64,000 nucleotides of DNA, taken from assembly GCA_964592635.1 (NCBI GenBank), contig CAZQFZ010000001.1, forward strand, positions 11,719 to 75,718, written 5' to 3'. Below, piece after piece: positions 17,641 to 26,274 of the stretch. This DNA comes from VMCP01 sp964592635 (GTDB lineage Bacteria > Bacteroidota > Bacteroidia > NS11-12g > UBA955). The stretch's first letter is position 1; each line of letters starts with the position of its first letter. The notes under the pieces were generated by a model, which did no database searches, had not been told where the DNA came from, and saw nothing but the letters and a program-made list of their open reading frames with translations. The position numbers and the translations under genes are program-made.

Positions 17641-19371
17641 ATGACTGACAACTCTGCCATATTAACCCAATTAAATTTATACGCTAAATTGGGTGAGTTA
17701 CATGGGCTTAACGCCTTTAAAATCAAAGCATATTCCAATGCAGCGTTCAATTTAAAGAAAGTAAAAGAACCCTATTTGCAGTTTTCTGATGCAGAATTGT
17801 TGGCATTTCCAGGAGTGGGGAAAGGGGTAGTTGAAAGCATACGAGAAATAGGCGCTAAGGGCACCTTTGGTGATTTGGAGAAATTGTTGGAAGTTACACC
17901 TTCAGGTATTGTTGACATGCTTCAAATAAAAGGGTTAGGGCCGAAGAAAGTCTCTACTATTTGGAAAGAAATGGAGATTGATTCAGTTGCCGATTTGTTG
18001 GATGCTTGTAGGCAGAATCGTTTAGTAGAGGCCAAAGGATTCGGGCTAAAAACCCAGGCAGAGGTAGCTCATGCAATTGAGTTTTCGATGGTTTCTCAAG
18101 GAAGTTGGCATTATGCACGATTGCTCAATCCGGCCAATGATTTAATTTCTGAAATCAAGTCTAACTTCCCCCAAAACAGAACAGAAATTACCGGTGAAAT
18201 GCGCCGATGTGCAACCACATTATCTCGAATTCAAATGATAACGGATATATCATCTGTGGAATTGACGGAATATTTGGTTCAAAATAATAAAGAAATAGAA
18301 GATGGCAGTAAAACCCCGTTGCATCCAGATTCTGTTGAAAGCTCAAGCAGCACTATGGTCGCTTCTCAAGATGGGGTGGAATTGAAATTGATATTATTGG
18401 GACAATACCCCGTTTCTATATACTGTGTTTCCAAACAGGATTTTGAACAAAAGCATTTTGAAATTACGGGTTCTGCTGAACATTTGCGCAAATTGGGCTA
18501 TGTATTGGGAAGTTCAACATTTATATCGGAAGAGCACGTTTACCAAAAACAAGGTGTTGAATTTGTGATACCTGAACAACGTGAAGGGTTGGACGAATTG
18601 GAATCGGACTATTTGCGCGGCGAGTTCATTGAGTTTTGGCACTTGAAAGGGGTTTTACATAACCATACAACGTATTCTGATGGCCTGAATTCTCTCAAAG
18701 AAATGGCTGAACATGCGCGATACGAAAAATACCAATACTTGGGAATTTGCGATCATTCTCGATCAGCTGGTTATGCAAACGGTCTCAGCTCGGAGCGATT
18801 GATTGCTCAAATGAAAGAAATTGATGAATTGAATGAACATTTGGCTCCTTTTAAAATTTTCAAAGGTGTGGAAAGTGATATTTTAGCAGATGGCAGTTTG
18901 GATTATCCCGATGAAGTTCTCAAACTCTTGGACTTTGTGGTGGCTTCCATTCATAGTGGATTGAAAATGGATCAAGAAAAAGCGGAAATGAGACTGATTC
19001 GTGCCATAGAAAATCCGTTTACTACCATTTTAGGACATCCCACAGGGCGGCTTTTACTGCTTCGTGAAGGGTATCCTATTAACCATCAGCGAATTATTGA
19101 TGCTTGTGCTGCAAATGATGTCGTTGTAGAATTAAATGCCCATCCATACAGATTGGATATTGATTGGAAATGGTTGCAATATGCACAAAAAAAAGGCGTA
19201 AAAATTAGTATAAATCCGGATGCCCATGAAAAATCGGGTTACGGTGATATGTATTTCGGTACACTTGCTGCTCGTAAGGGCGGATTATTGGTTCAAAATA
19301 CGCTGAATGCCTTGTCGATGGATGAGTTTGAGGCGTTTTTGGAACTAAGAAGAATCAAAAAAGGGTTTTGA
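17641..19371 (+). CDS. polX: PolX-type protein: helix-hairpin-helix, degenerate polymerase and PHP nuclease domains
   Basis: A 576-residue protein with the bacterial PolX layout: an 8-kDa/helix-hairpin-helix region (FPGVGKGV, IKGLGPKKV, AKGFGLKTQ; about 1-150), a family X palm region and a C-terminal PHP phosphoesterase domain (about 335-576). The PHP metal ligands are all visible: LHNHTTYSDG (H340, H342), CDHSR, GVESDI, ASIHSG, GHPTGR and NPDAH. The palm signature, normally GS-x-RR followed by D-x-D, reads GEMRR (185-189) then LSRIQMITDIS, so the catalytic Asp pair seems lost. I expect a repair nuclease with a structural palm rather than a working polymerase. It is translationally coupled to the next gene. 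Confidence 0.9.
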   Translation: MTDNSAILTQLNLYAKLGELHGLNAFKIKAYSNAAFNLKKVKEPYLQFSDAELLAFPGVGKGVVESIREIGAKGTFGDLEKLLEVTPSGIVDMLQIKGLGPKKVSTIWKEMEIDSVADLLDACRQNRLVEAKGFGLKTQAEVAHAIEFSMVSQGSWHYARLLNPANDLISEIKSNFPQNRTEITGEMRRCATTLSRIQMITDISSVELTEYLVQNNKEIEDGSKTPLHPDSVESSSSTMVASQDGVELKLILLGQYPVSIYCVSKQDFEQKHFEITGSAEHLRKLGYVLGSSTFISEEHVYQKQGVEFVIPEQREGLDELESDYLRGEFIEFWHLKGVLHNHTTYSDGLNSLKEMAEHARYEKYQYLGICDHSRSAGYANGLSSERLIAQMKEIDELNEHLAPFKIFKGVESDILADGSLDYPDEVLKLLDFVVASIHSGLKMDQEKAEMRLIRAIENPFTTILGHPTGRLLLLREGYPINHQRIIDACAANDVVVELNAHPYRLDIDWKWLQYAQKKGVKISINPDAHEKSGYGDMYFGTLAARKGGLLVQNTLNALSMDEFEAFLELRRIKKGF

Positions 19372-20483
19372 TGAGGATTCTAATTGTTCGCTTTAGTTCT
19401 ATTGGTGATATTGTATTGTGTACGCCAGTTTTTCGTTGGATTAAGCAAAATTATCCAAACGCCGAATTGCATTTTCTGACCAAGGGGAAGTTCAAACAGG
19501 TTGTAAATGGAAATCCATATATTGATCATCTAATTGAATGGGAAAATCGGACTCAGCGGTCGGAAATGTTCGAAACCGACTATGATTTTTTGGTGGATTT
19601 GCACAATAATCTTCGAAGTCGAATGGTTAAATTGCGACTATGGAGCGTGCCCAATCGTTCCTTACCAAAACAGAATTTACAGAAAATAGCACTGGTTTTA
19701 AGTTCCAAAGGAAGTTGGGGTAAATGGATTTTGGGTTCATCTTGGATTCGTCGAATATTGTTTGATTTTTCGGGGGATGTAAATTCGAGTACAAAGGGAA
19801 TTGATCGCACGGATGTTTACTGGGGAGATGGTTCCAATTCAGTGGGTAATAAACCGGCTGTATCGAATATTGTGACCCGAAATTTAAGTTTGCTGACCCA
19901 TTTGGGTTTGGATTTGGAAAATTTGCAAAACGCAGATCGTTTTTTGGATTTTTTTATTGAAAATCCAAAGACGAGCATTGAACTACCGGAAAAGTTCGTT
20001 GCTCTGGTTCTGGGTGGAACGTATGCAACCAAACAAATGCCACTAGAATTGTTGGAATCCATCATAAATAAAGTTAATTCGCGGGTGGTGTTATTAGGTG
20101 GTCCAAACGAATCAAAATTGTCGGAACAATTGATGTTGCAATTCCCCGATAAATTGTTGAACTTTTGTGGCCAATTAAATTTAAACGATTCTGCCTGGTT
20201 GGCAAAACAGTCGCAAGTAGTACTTTCAGGCGACACCGGAATGGCGCATATTGCTGCTGCTTTGGGCTGCAATTTGGTGATGATATGGGGAAACACAGTA
20301 CCCGAGTTTGGCATGTCTCCTCCTGTAAGAAACACGGCTAACGTACATCATTTTAATGTCTTAGATTTAGATTGCAGGCCCTGTTCTAAGCTGGGTTATT
20401 CTGAATGTCCTCAAAAACATTTCAGGTGCATGAAGAACCAAGATATTGACGGCATAAGTGCTGTAGTTGAAAATTATTTATAA
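19371..20483 (+). CDS. Glycosyltransferase family 9 (heptosyltransferase-like)
   Basis: A 370-residue GT9 enzyme of the ADP-heptose:LPS heptosyltransferase type, working at the inner face of the cytoplasmic membrane on LPS core or another glycan. The N-terminus MRILIVRFSSIGDIVLCTP is the classic GT9 start, and the C-terminal donor-binding half contains LVLGGTYATKQMPLE, VVLLGG, SGDTGMAHIAAALGC and IWGNTVPEFG. The start ATG at 19371 overlaps the polX stop (TGATG), which suggests coupled translation. An in-frame TTG at 19368 is less likely. The C-terminal cysteines (CRPCSKLGYSECPQ) are common in Bacteroidota members. The sugar donor is not predictable. Confidence 0.92.
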   Translation: MRILIVRFSSIGDIVLCTPVFRWIKQNYPNAELHFLTKGKFKQVVNGNPYIDHLIEWENRTQRSEMFETDYDFLVDLHNNLRSRMVKLRLWSVPNRSLPKQNLQKIALVLSSKGSWGKWILGSSWIRRILFDFSGDVNSSTKGIDRTDVYWGDGSNSVGNKPAVSNIVTRNLSLLTHLGLDLENLQNADRFLDFFIENPKTSIELPEKFVALVLGGTYATKQMPLELLESIINKVNSRVVLLGGPNESKLSEQLMLQFPDKLLNFCGQLNLNDSAWLAKQSQVVLSGDTGMAHIAAALGCNLVMIWGNTVPEFGMSPPVRNTANVHHFNVLDLDCRPCSKLGYSECPQKHFRCMKNQDIDGISAVVENYL

Positions 20484-20540
20484 ACCATTATTAGATAGCG
20501 TGAAACATAGAATTTTTCGTTATTTTCGCAACCTTAAAAA

Positions 20541-20548
20541 TAAATTTG
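20541..20548 (+). promoter_or_regulatory. TAnnTTTG element of secDF
   Basis: TAAATTTG, 26 nt before the ATG at 20575. A second related box, TATTTTCG, is at 20521-20528. Confidence 0.45.
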
Positions 20549-20574
20549 CATCAATTAGTATTTAATAAGAAATA

Positions 20575-23529
20575 ATGAAAAACAATAAATCGCTTGTAGT
20601 TTTTTCCATCGTTCTGGCGCTAGCTTCTTTATTCCAATTGAGCTTTACATTTAAAGCTAGAGGGTTTGAGCGCGAAGCAAAAGAATTTGCGGCTAAGAAA
20701 GCCAAGATGGGATTCAGTGAAAAGGATGCTTATCGTCGTTACATTGACAGTTTAGGTAACAAACCCTATTACAATTTCTTGGGAATGGTGGACTACACCT
20801 ACTTTGAATGTAAACAAAAAGAGATCAATTTAGGTCTTGATTTACGCGGTGGTATGAACGTAATCTTGGAAGTAGAGAAAGATGCTATTATTAAGGTTTT
20901 GGCAAACGATCCTACAGATTCAGATATGTTGAAGGCTTTGGAAATGGCAAACGTTGAGGAGCGCGACAAAGGAACTGAATACGTAACGGCTTTTGTTAAC
21001 TCATTTAAAGCGGTTGCGAAAGACCGTAAATTGGCAGTATTGTTTGTAAAGGGGAATACTTCTTCTATTCAATCTGATGCAACCGAGGCACAAGTAATCA
21101 ATTATCTAAGAAGTTCTATTTCTACTGCGGTTTCTAACGTGAAATCGGTTGTTGAAAAACGTATCAACCAAGCGAATGTAACTCAACCTGTTGTTCAAGA
21201 GGTTGATGGTGGTCGAATCAGTGTTGAATTACCTGGTGTTGACAATCCTCGCAGAATGGAAGAATTGGTAGAAAAGAGTGCGGCACTTGAATTTTATGAA
21301 GTGTACAGTGGGGCAGAAGGTGTACGTATATTAAACAATTTGTTGAAAGCAGGTAACACGGCTTCTGTGGCTGCAATTGAAAACACTGTGGCTGATACTA
21401 CGGTTAAAGATAGTTTAAATGCTAATGATTCTGTTGCTTCTTCTGAAGTTGCAAGCTCAAATAACAATAAGAAAAATGCTTTGGCAGCCATTTTGAAGCC
21501 ATTTGGTAGAGGTGAAGGTCCAGTGGTAGCTAGTATCAAAGGCGGTGATCGTGAGTTATTAGAGAAAATTTTAACTCAAGAACAATTCAAATCGATTTTA
21601 GAACCATCGGTAAAAGTAGCTTACAGTGCTAAGCCAGCAGATTACGATGCTTCTGGAAAAGAAGTAGTTAATTCAGATGAATACTTTGTGTATTTCTTGA
21701 AAAGAGATCGCGACGGCAACGCCGCACTAGCATCAGGTGATGAAAACATCATCGAAGATGCACGCGAAAACACCAATCAAACAGGTCAAATTGAAGTAAC
21801 AATGCAGATGACAGCTTCAGCTGCTTCTCAATGGGCTCAAGTAACCGGTGCTAACATTGGTAAGTATATCGCAATCGTGTTGGATAATCGTGTTTATTCA
21901 GCTCCCGTGGTAAATCAAAAAATCACAGGGGGTAATTCTCAAATCAGTGGAAACTTTGATATTCGTGAAGCTCAAGATTTAGCAAACGTATTGAAAGCGG
22001 GTAAATTACCTGCTCCTGCACGTATCGTTGCTTCTGAAATCGTAGGACCTTCTTTGGGAGATGCTTCTATCAAACAAGGTTTAAACTCTTTGTTAATTGG
22101 CTTCTTGTCAGTTATCGTATTTATGGTGTTGTATTACAACCGTGCTGGTTGGATTTCCATCGTTGCGGTTCTAGGTAACGTATTCTTGATTATGGGAGTG
22201 TTAAGTAGTTTAGGTGCTGCATTGACATTACCAGGTATGGCAGGTATCATCTTAACGGTAGGTATGGCCGTTGACGCGAACGTATTGATTTACGAACGTA
22301 TTAAAGATGAATTATCGCAAGGCAAAGGTTTGCGTTCAGCTATTGATCTAGGATTCAAACATGCATTGAGCGCGATTATCGATTCTAACATCACTACATT
22401 ATTGGCTGGTTTTATTTTGACCTTCGCAGGTTCTGGCCCAGCTTACGGATTTGCTGTTATCTTAGTTATAGGTATTTTCAGTTCTATGTTTACGGCATTG
22501 TTCATCACTCGTTTGATGTTAGAACGCCGTGTAGCGAAAGGGAAGAGCATTTCATTTGACACCACTTGGAACAAGAACTTCCTTAAAGGTAAAAATATTG
22601 ATTTCGTTGGAAATCGTAAAAAGTATTATATCGTATCTGCTTTGGTAATCGCCGCTGGTGTTGTTGCATTTATTTCAAAAGGAGGAATTTCAACCGGTAT
22701 CGATTTCAAGGGTGGTAACGCCTTTGTAATACAATTTGATGCGAGTAAGTCTTATGGTACAGAAGATATCAAAAAAGCGTTGGATGAAAAATTGGAAGGT
22801 TCCAGCAATGAAGTTAAATCATTTGGATCTGAAGGTCAGTTTAAAATTGTAACAACGTACAAGTTCAAAGAAGCAACCAAAGAAGCTCGTAAGCAAGTTG
22901 AAACAGATTTATTGGCTGCATTAAATGGTTTTGAATTAGTAAACTCAGAAGACACTCAAAGTCCAGTTTTACAAACTACAAGTGTTGGTGCTTCTATTGC
23001 AACTGAAACTAGAAACAAAAGTACCTTCTTAGTGATCTTGACTATTGTTGGTATCTTCTTATATATAGTGTTGCGATTCAGAAGCGTATCTTATGGAATT
23101 GGAGCTACAATTGCATTGATCCACGATATTGCGGTAGTGTTGAGTGTTTTCGCAATCATTGACGGCTACATGCCTTTTGCAACCGAGTTTGATCAGCATT
23201 TGATTGCTGCATTATTAACATTGTTAGGTTACTCCATCAATGATACGGTGATTGTGTTTGACCGTATTCGTGAGTTTATGGGCGAAAATCGCGGTAGTTT
23301 GAATGATGAAAAACTTATCAATACAGCAATTAACGATACATTAAGTCGTACGATAATTACTGCAGCAACTGTATTCTTTGTATTGTTGGTATTATTCATC
23401 ATTGGTGGTGATGCATTGAAAGGATTCTCATTGGCATTGTTAATCGGTGTTATCGTGGGTACTTATTCTTCAATCTGCATCGCAACTCCAATTGTTGTTG
23501 ACGTAAATTCTAAGAAAAAAGAAAAATAA
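20575..23529 (+). CDS. secDF: Protein translocase SecDF fusion
   Basis: A 984-residue fused SecD-SecF, the proton-driven membrane protein that helps pull proteins across the inner membrane through SecYEG. The SecD half shows helix 1, INLGLDLRGGMNVILEVE (about 85-102), the periplasmic P1 head (VVEKRINQ, VQEVDGGRISVELPGV) and the transmembrane block with MAVDANVLIYERIKDEL. The SecF half shows GIDFKGGNAFVIQFD (about 708-722), SINDTVIVFDRIREFMGE and a second transmembrane block. A low-complexity insert lies in the P1 domain (about 278-302). Codon choice is biased towards GGT, AAC and CGT, as expected for a well-expressed gene. It is a single gene followed by a strong terminator. Confidence 0.97.
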   Translation: MKNNKSLVVFSIVLALASLFQLSFTFKARGFEREAKEFAAKKAKMGFSEKDAYRRYIDSLGNKPYYNFLGMVDYTYFECKQKEINLGLDLRGGMNVILEVEKDAIIKVLANDPTDSDMLKALEMANVEERDKGTEYVTAFVNSFKAVAKDRKLAVLFVKGNTSSIQSDATEAQVINYLRSSISTAVSNVKSVVEKRINQANVTQPVVQEVDGGRISVELPGVDNPRRMEELVEKSAALEFYEVYSGAEGVRILNNLLKAGNTASVAAIENTVADTTVKDSLNANDSVASSEVASSNNNKKNALAAILKPFGRGEGPVVASIKGGDRELLEKILTQEQFKSILEPSVKVAYSAKPADYDASGKEVVNSDEYFVYFLKRDRDGNAALASGDENIIEDARENTNQTGQIEVTMQMTASAASQWAQVTGANIGKYIAIVLDNRVYSAPVVNQKITGGNSQISGNFDIREAQDLANVLKAGKLPAPARIVASEIVGPSLGDASIKQGLNSLLIGFLSVIVFMVLYYNRAGWISIVAVLGNVFLIMGVLSSLGAALTLPGMAGIILTVGMAVDANVLIYERIKDELSQGKGLRSAIDLGFKHALSAIIDSNITTLLAGFILTFAGSGPAYGFAVILVIGIFSSMFTALFITRLMLERRVAKGKSISFDTTWNKNFLKGKNIDFVGNRKKYYIVSALVIAAGVVAFISKGGISTGIDFKGGNAFVIQFDASKSYGTEDIKKALDEKLEGSSNEVKSFGSEGQFKIVTTYKFKEATKEARKQVETDLLAALNGFELVNSEDTQSPVLQTTSVGASIATETRNKSTFLVILTIVGIFLYIVLRFRSVSYGIGATIALIHDIAVVLSVFAIIDGYMPFATEFDQHLIAALLTLLGYSINDTVIVFDRIREFMGENRGSLNDEKLINTAINDTLSRTIITAATVFFVLLVLFIIGGDALKGFSLALLIGVIVGTYSSICIATPIVVDVNSKKKEK

Positions 23530-23551
23530 TCCTTGCACCTTGCGAGTCAAT

Positions 23552-23586
23552 AAAGAGCGGGGTGTAAAAACCCCGCTCTTTTTTTT
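23552..23586 (+). terminator. Rho-independent terminator after secDF
   Basis: AAAGAGCGGGG (23552-23562) pairs perfectly with CCCCGCTCTTT (23571-23581) over an 8-nt loop, followed by T residues. Confidence 0.93.
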
Positions 23587-23677
23587 GATTTTTTTGAAGA
23601 TGGTCATTGAAATAGTGCAAACCCCATTACTACAAAATAACTGAAAAAAAATACCCCCAAAATACTGCGTTTTTTTA

Positions 23678-23797
23678 TTTCTGATCACAAATTAAGCGGT
23701 CTCTGGAATGTGGCAGTGAATTGTTTCTGATCACAAATTAAGTGGTCTCTGGAATGTGGCAGTGAATTGATTTTGATCACATTAAGTGGACACCGGA
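23678..23797. repeat. Two and a half 46-bp direct repeats upstream of lysA
   Basis: Unit 1 is 23678-23723 and unit 2 is 23724-23769; they differ at one base (AAGCGGTC against AAGTGGTC). A third, degenerate copy starts at about 23770 (TTTTGATCACATTAAGTGGA, then CACCGG). Each unit begins with TGATCACA and ATTAAG. They directly precede lysA. They could be operators, or the end of a lost insertion sequence with repeated terminal motifs as in the IS21 family; the sequence alone does not decide. Confidence 0.8.
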
Positions 23798-23831
23798 AAA
23801 AATATTGACTTGAAAGAATCCCAAAAGAGAA

Positions 23832-25058
23832 ATGAAAATGAAAGACATAAATTCAAAACAACTATTAGAAATTGCTGAGGAATTTGGTACTCCCATTTAT
23901 GTGTACCACGGTGAGAAAATTGAATATCAATATAATCGTTTAAAGAAAGCCTTCGGCCAAGTGGACGTGCATTTGCATTATGCTATGAAAGCGTTGAATA
24001 ATATCAATATTTTACGCATTCTAAGGAATCAGGGATCTGGCTTGGATGCCGTTTCTATTCAGGAAGTTCAATTGGGAATTAGGGCTGGATTTACTCCTGA
24101 TCAAATTATGTACACCCCGAATTGCGTGGATTTTGAAGAAATTCGTCAAGCAGTAGATTTAGGTGTCCGTATCAATATAGATAATATTTCCATCTTAGAA
24201 CAATTTGGAAATGAATACGGTAATACCGTGCCTTGTTGCATTCGACTGAATCCGCACATCATGGCGGGTGGACATTCGCATATTTCCGTGGGACATATTG
24301 ATTCCAAGTTCGGTATTTCTATTTATCAATTGCGACATGTTCAGCGAGTTATTGAATCGCACAAAATTCATGTTAATGGACTTCACATGCATACGGGTTC
24401 GGATATTTTGGATGCTGATGTGTTTCTAAGAGGTGCAGAGTTATTATTCGAAGCGGCAGATCAATTCCCGGATTTAGAATTTATGGATTTTGGCTCTGGA
24501 TTTAAAGTTCCATATAAGGAAGGCGATATTGTCACCGATATAGAAGAGATTGGAAATCGTATTTCGGATGCTTTTCTCGCGTTTTGTGAGCGTTATGGGA
24601 AACCATTGCAGCTGTGGTTTGAACCCGGAAAGTTTATTGTATCAGAGGCCGGTTCATTGTTGGTGAAAGCCAACGTGATAAAGCAAACTACAAGTACAGT
24701 GTTTATTGGTGTAAATAGTGGGCAGAATCATTTGATTCGTCCCATGTTTTATGATGCTTACCATCATATAGAAAATATCAGTAACCCCAAGGCAACTACG
24801 CGTTTATATAGTGTAGTGGGATACATTTGCGAAACAGATACCTTGGGTTATGATCGCAAGATTGCAGAAGTTCGAGAAGGGGATATTTTACGAATTAAGA
24901 ATTCTGGGGCGTATGCCTACACCATGAGTAACAATTATAACGCTCGTTTACGTCCGGCAGAAGTTTTGTTTTATCAGGGGAAGGCACACTTGATTCGCCG
25001 ACAAGAAACGTTGGAAGACATCACGCGCAACGAGATTGAAGTGATAGGAGTGGTTTAG
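23832..25058 (+). CDS. lysA: Diaminopimelate decarboxylase LysA
   Basis: PLP enzyme that decarboxylates meso-diaminopimelate to L-lysine, the last lysine step. The 408 residues form an alanine-racemase-type barrel plus a C-terminal beta domain. Motifs: PLP lysine in LHYAMKAL (K53), HMHTGSD for HxGS phosphate binding, FGSGFKV, WFEPGKFIVSEAG and the CETDTLGYD substrate loop. The ATG at 23832 has the weak purine run AAAAGAGAA before it; a second ATG lies two codons on. Upstream are unusual 46-bp repeats. After the TAG stop the same frame stays open for 62 codons over a tandem repeat. Confidence 0.96.
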   Translation: MKMKDINSKQLLEIAEEFGTPIYVYHGEKIEYQYNRLKKAFGQVDVHLHYAMKALNNINILRILRNQGSGLDAVSIQEVQLGIRAGFTPDQIMYTPNCVDFEEIRQAVDLGVRINIDNISILEQFGNEYGNTVPCCIRLNPHIMAGGHSHISVGHIDSKFGISIYQLRHVQRVIESHKIHVNGLHMHTGSDILDADVFLRGAELLFEAADQFPDLEFMDFGSGFKVPYKEGDIVTDIEEIGNRISDAFLAFCERYGKPLQLWFEPGKFIVSEAGSLLVKANVIKQTTSTVFIGVNSGQNHLIRPMFYDAYHHIENISNPKATTRLYSVVGYICETDTLGYDRKIAEVREGDILRIKNSGAYAYTMSNNYNARLRPAEVLFYQGKAHLIRRQETLEDITRNEIEVIGVV

Positions 25059-25247
25059 CGATTCTTTTTGCTAGGAATTGCGGAGTATTCGGCTTTGCTA
25101 GAAATTTCGGAGTATTTGGCTTTGCTAGGAATTGCGGGGTATGTGGCTTTGCTAGGAATTTCGGAGTATTCGGCTTTGCTAGGAATTGCGGGGTTTAAGA
25201 GTAATTTGAAGATATGCTTAAGCTTTGGGGAAATTCCTAATAGTTAA
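25059..25247 (+). other. In-frame open extension after the lysA stop codon
   Basis: Directly after the lysA TAG (25056-25058) the same reading frame continues for 62 codons to a TAA at 25245-25247. The 27-bp repeats translate as near-identical 9-residue units of the form LLGIAEYSA or LLGISEYSA. It has no start codon near its beginning, so it would be made only by stop-codon readthrough, or it may be a former extension of LysA now cut off by the TAG. Nothing proves it is translated. Confidence 0.4.
25067..25201. repeat. 27-bp tandem repeat, five copies
   Basis: Five contiguous units of 27 bp start at 25067, 25094, 25121, 25148 and 25175. The unit begins TTTGCTAGGAATTGCGGAGT and ends ATTCGGC. 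Copies differ at a few positions (GGAATT/GAAATT, TTGCGG/TTTCGG, CGGAG/CGGGG), and the fifth decays at its end. Confidence 0.93.
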
Positions 25248-25277
25248 ACGTAAATGTTATCCAAACATTCAAAATAC

Positions 25278-25305
25278 AAAAAGGGCCGCTTCAGCGGCCT
25301 TTTTG
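25278..25305. terminator. Bidirectional terminator between lysA and the SusCD cluster
   Basis: GGCCGC (25284-25289) pairs with GCGGCC (25294-25299) over the tetraloop TTCA, flanked by an A tract on the left and a T tract on the right, so it can act on both strands. It serves the convergent lysA and 25356-31079 transcripts. Confidence 0.9.
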
Positions 25306-25355
25306 TTCACAATTACTAAACGAATTTTTTTACATGTAAATCGTTTTGTTTACAA

Positions 25356-26246
25356 CTATTGGCAAACTGTATTAAACCAGTACTCTGGAGATTCAGTAAC
25401 CCAATCGTATTGTTTGCGGATGTATCCGCGAACGATCTTGTATTTGATAGACAAAATTTGTTTTCCTTGAGTGTTAGCACCCGCCATTAATTTATTTGGG
25501 ATGAAACTGAATCCAAATTTGCCATTACCGTAATCCTTCATTTTCATTTGAGGCAATTTCCCTGCAATATCTCGGTCTGCAGCTTTGATGTTATCGCCGT
25601 CAATATAAAAAACAAACTCCTCAGTACCAGTACCCACTCTCGCTTTAATAACACAGTAAAAATCATTTCTGCCTTTTAAGGAATCCGTAGTTTCTAACTT
25701 GTTATCGTAAAATATAGTGATTACATCGTTGGGGGTAATGCTCAATGTATCTTTGGTTTTTAAACCTGGAAACGAGTATAATTTCTTTGGACCTGTTTTG
25801 GGAGCTTCGATTTTGATTTCTAAATCTTCCGTTTTGCACTCCTGTCCACCGCAATCATCCGACCCATTTTTCTTTTTAACCAAAAGTTTAATTGGACTTC
25901 CGTAAACTTGTGCTGCCGATACTTCGTAAAACGAGGTGGGAATCATTCGGTAGTAAACCAATCCATTTCCAGCTTTCTGTAACTTAAGAGCTTCGTTAGA
26001 CGCGCCCCAAGAACCGTTGTTTAGGGGATGTCCAACAGGATGTTCTCTAGGCGACCATGTCCACATGTACAAATCATCTGTTGTACCAGCTAGAACTGGA
26101 CTACCATAATCTGCACATTTATTCAAATCTACCCAAACCGTTATACTGTCGTTAGGGTTGATGGGATCGGGTTCCACCCAAGCTTTTTGCGACATAGCAC
26201 TGCCCGCAGTGAATACGCTTAAAAGTATAAATAATTGCTTTTTCAT
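25356..26246 (-). CDS. Secreted protein at the end of the SusCD operon (DUF4961-like, tentative)
   Basis: A 296-residue protein with a signal peptide (MKKQLFILLSVFTAGSAMSQ). The mature part begins KAWVEPDPINPNDSITVWVD, a phrasing seen at the start of starch-binding-like and DUF4961-type modules. It contains MWTWSPREHPVG, a Cys pair in DDCGGQECKT and a likely second beta domain from about residue 160 (LSITPNDVITIFYDN). It is the last gene of the susC-susD-lipoprotein series, 28 nt after the DUF5004-type gene, so I infer a surface-bound or periplasmic glycan-binding role like SusE/SusF. The C-terminus has no recognisable T9SS signal. The family name is uncertain. Confidence 0.6.
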   Translation of the reverse strand: MKKQLFILLSVFTAGSAMSQKAWVEPDPINPNDSITVWVDLNKCADYGSPVLAGTTDDLYMWTWSPREHPVGHPLNNGSWGASNEALKLQKAGNGLVYYRMIPTSFYEVSAAQVYGSPIKLLVKKKNGSDDCGGQECKTEDLEIKIEAPKTGPKKLYSFPGLKTKDTLSITPNDVITIFYDNKLETTDSLKGRNDFYCVIKARVGTGTEEFVFYIDGDNIKAADRDIAGKLPQMKMKDYGNGKFGFSFIPNKLMAGANTQGKQILSIKYKIVRGYIRKQYDWVTESPEYWFNTVCQ

Positions 26247-26274
26247 TCTTTTTTTATTTTAGTTTTCCTCCCAA

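Larger units (their letters stand above)
23530..23831. other. Intergenic region secDF-lysA
   Basis: This 302-nt gap holds the secDF terminator, then an A/T-rich stretch, then the 46-bp direct repeats at 23678-23797. No open reading frame or RNA gene is recognisable, and no TAnnTTTG box stands before lysA. Confidence 0.6.

Noticed and set aside
23678..23797. Complete insertion sequence
   Set aside because: No transposase frame lies in the gap; at most a terminal remnant could be present.
23590..23831. Lysine riboswitch before lysA
   Set aside because: The sequence consists of A/T-rich DNA and 46-bp direct repeats, with no helical junction pattern.
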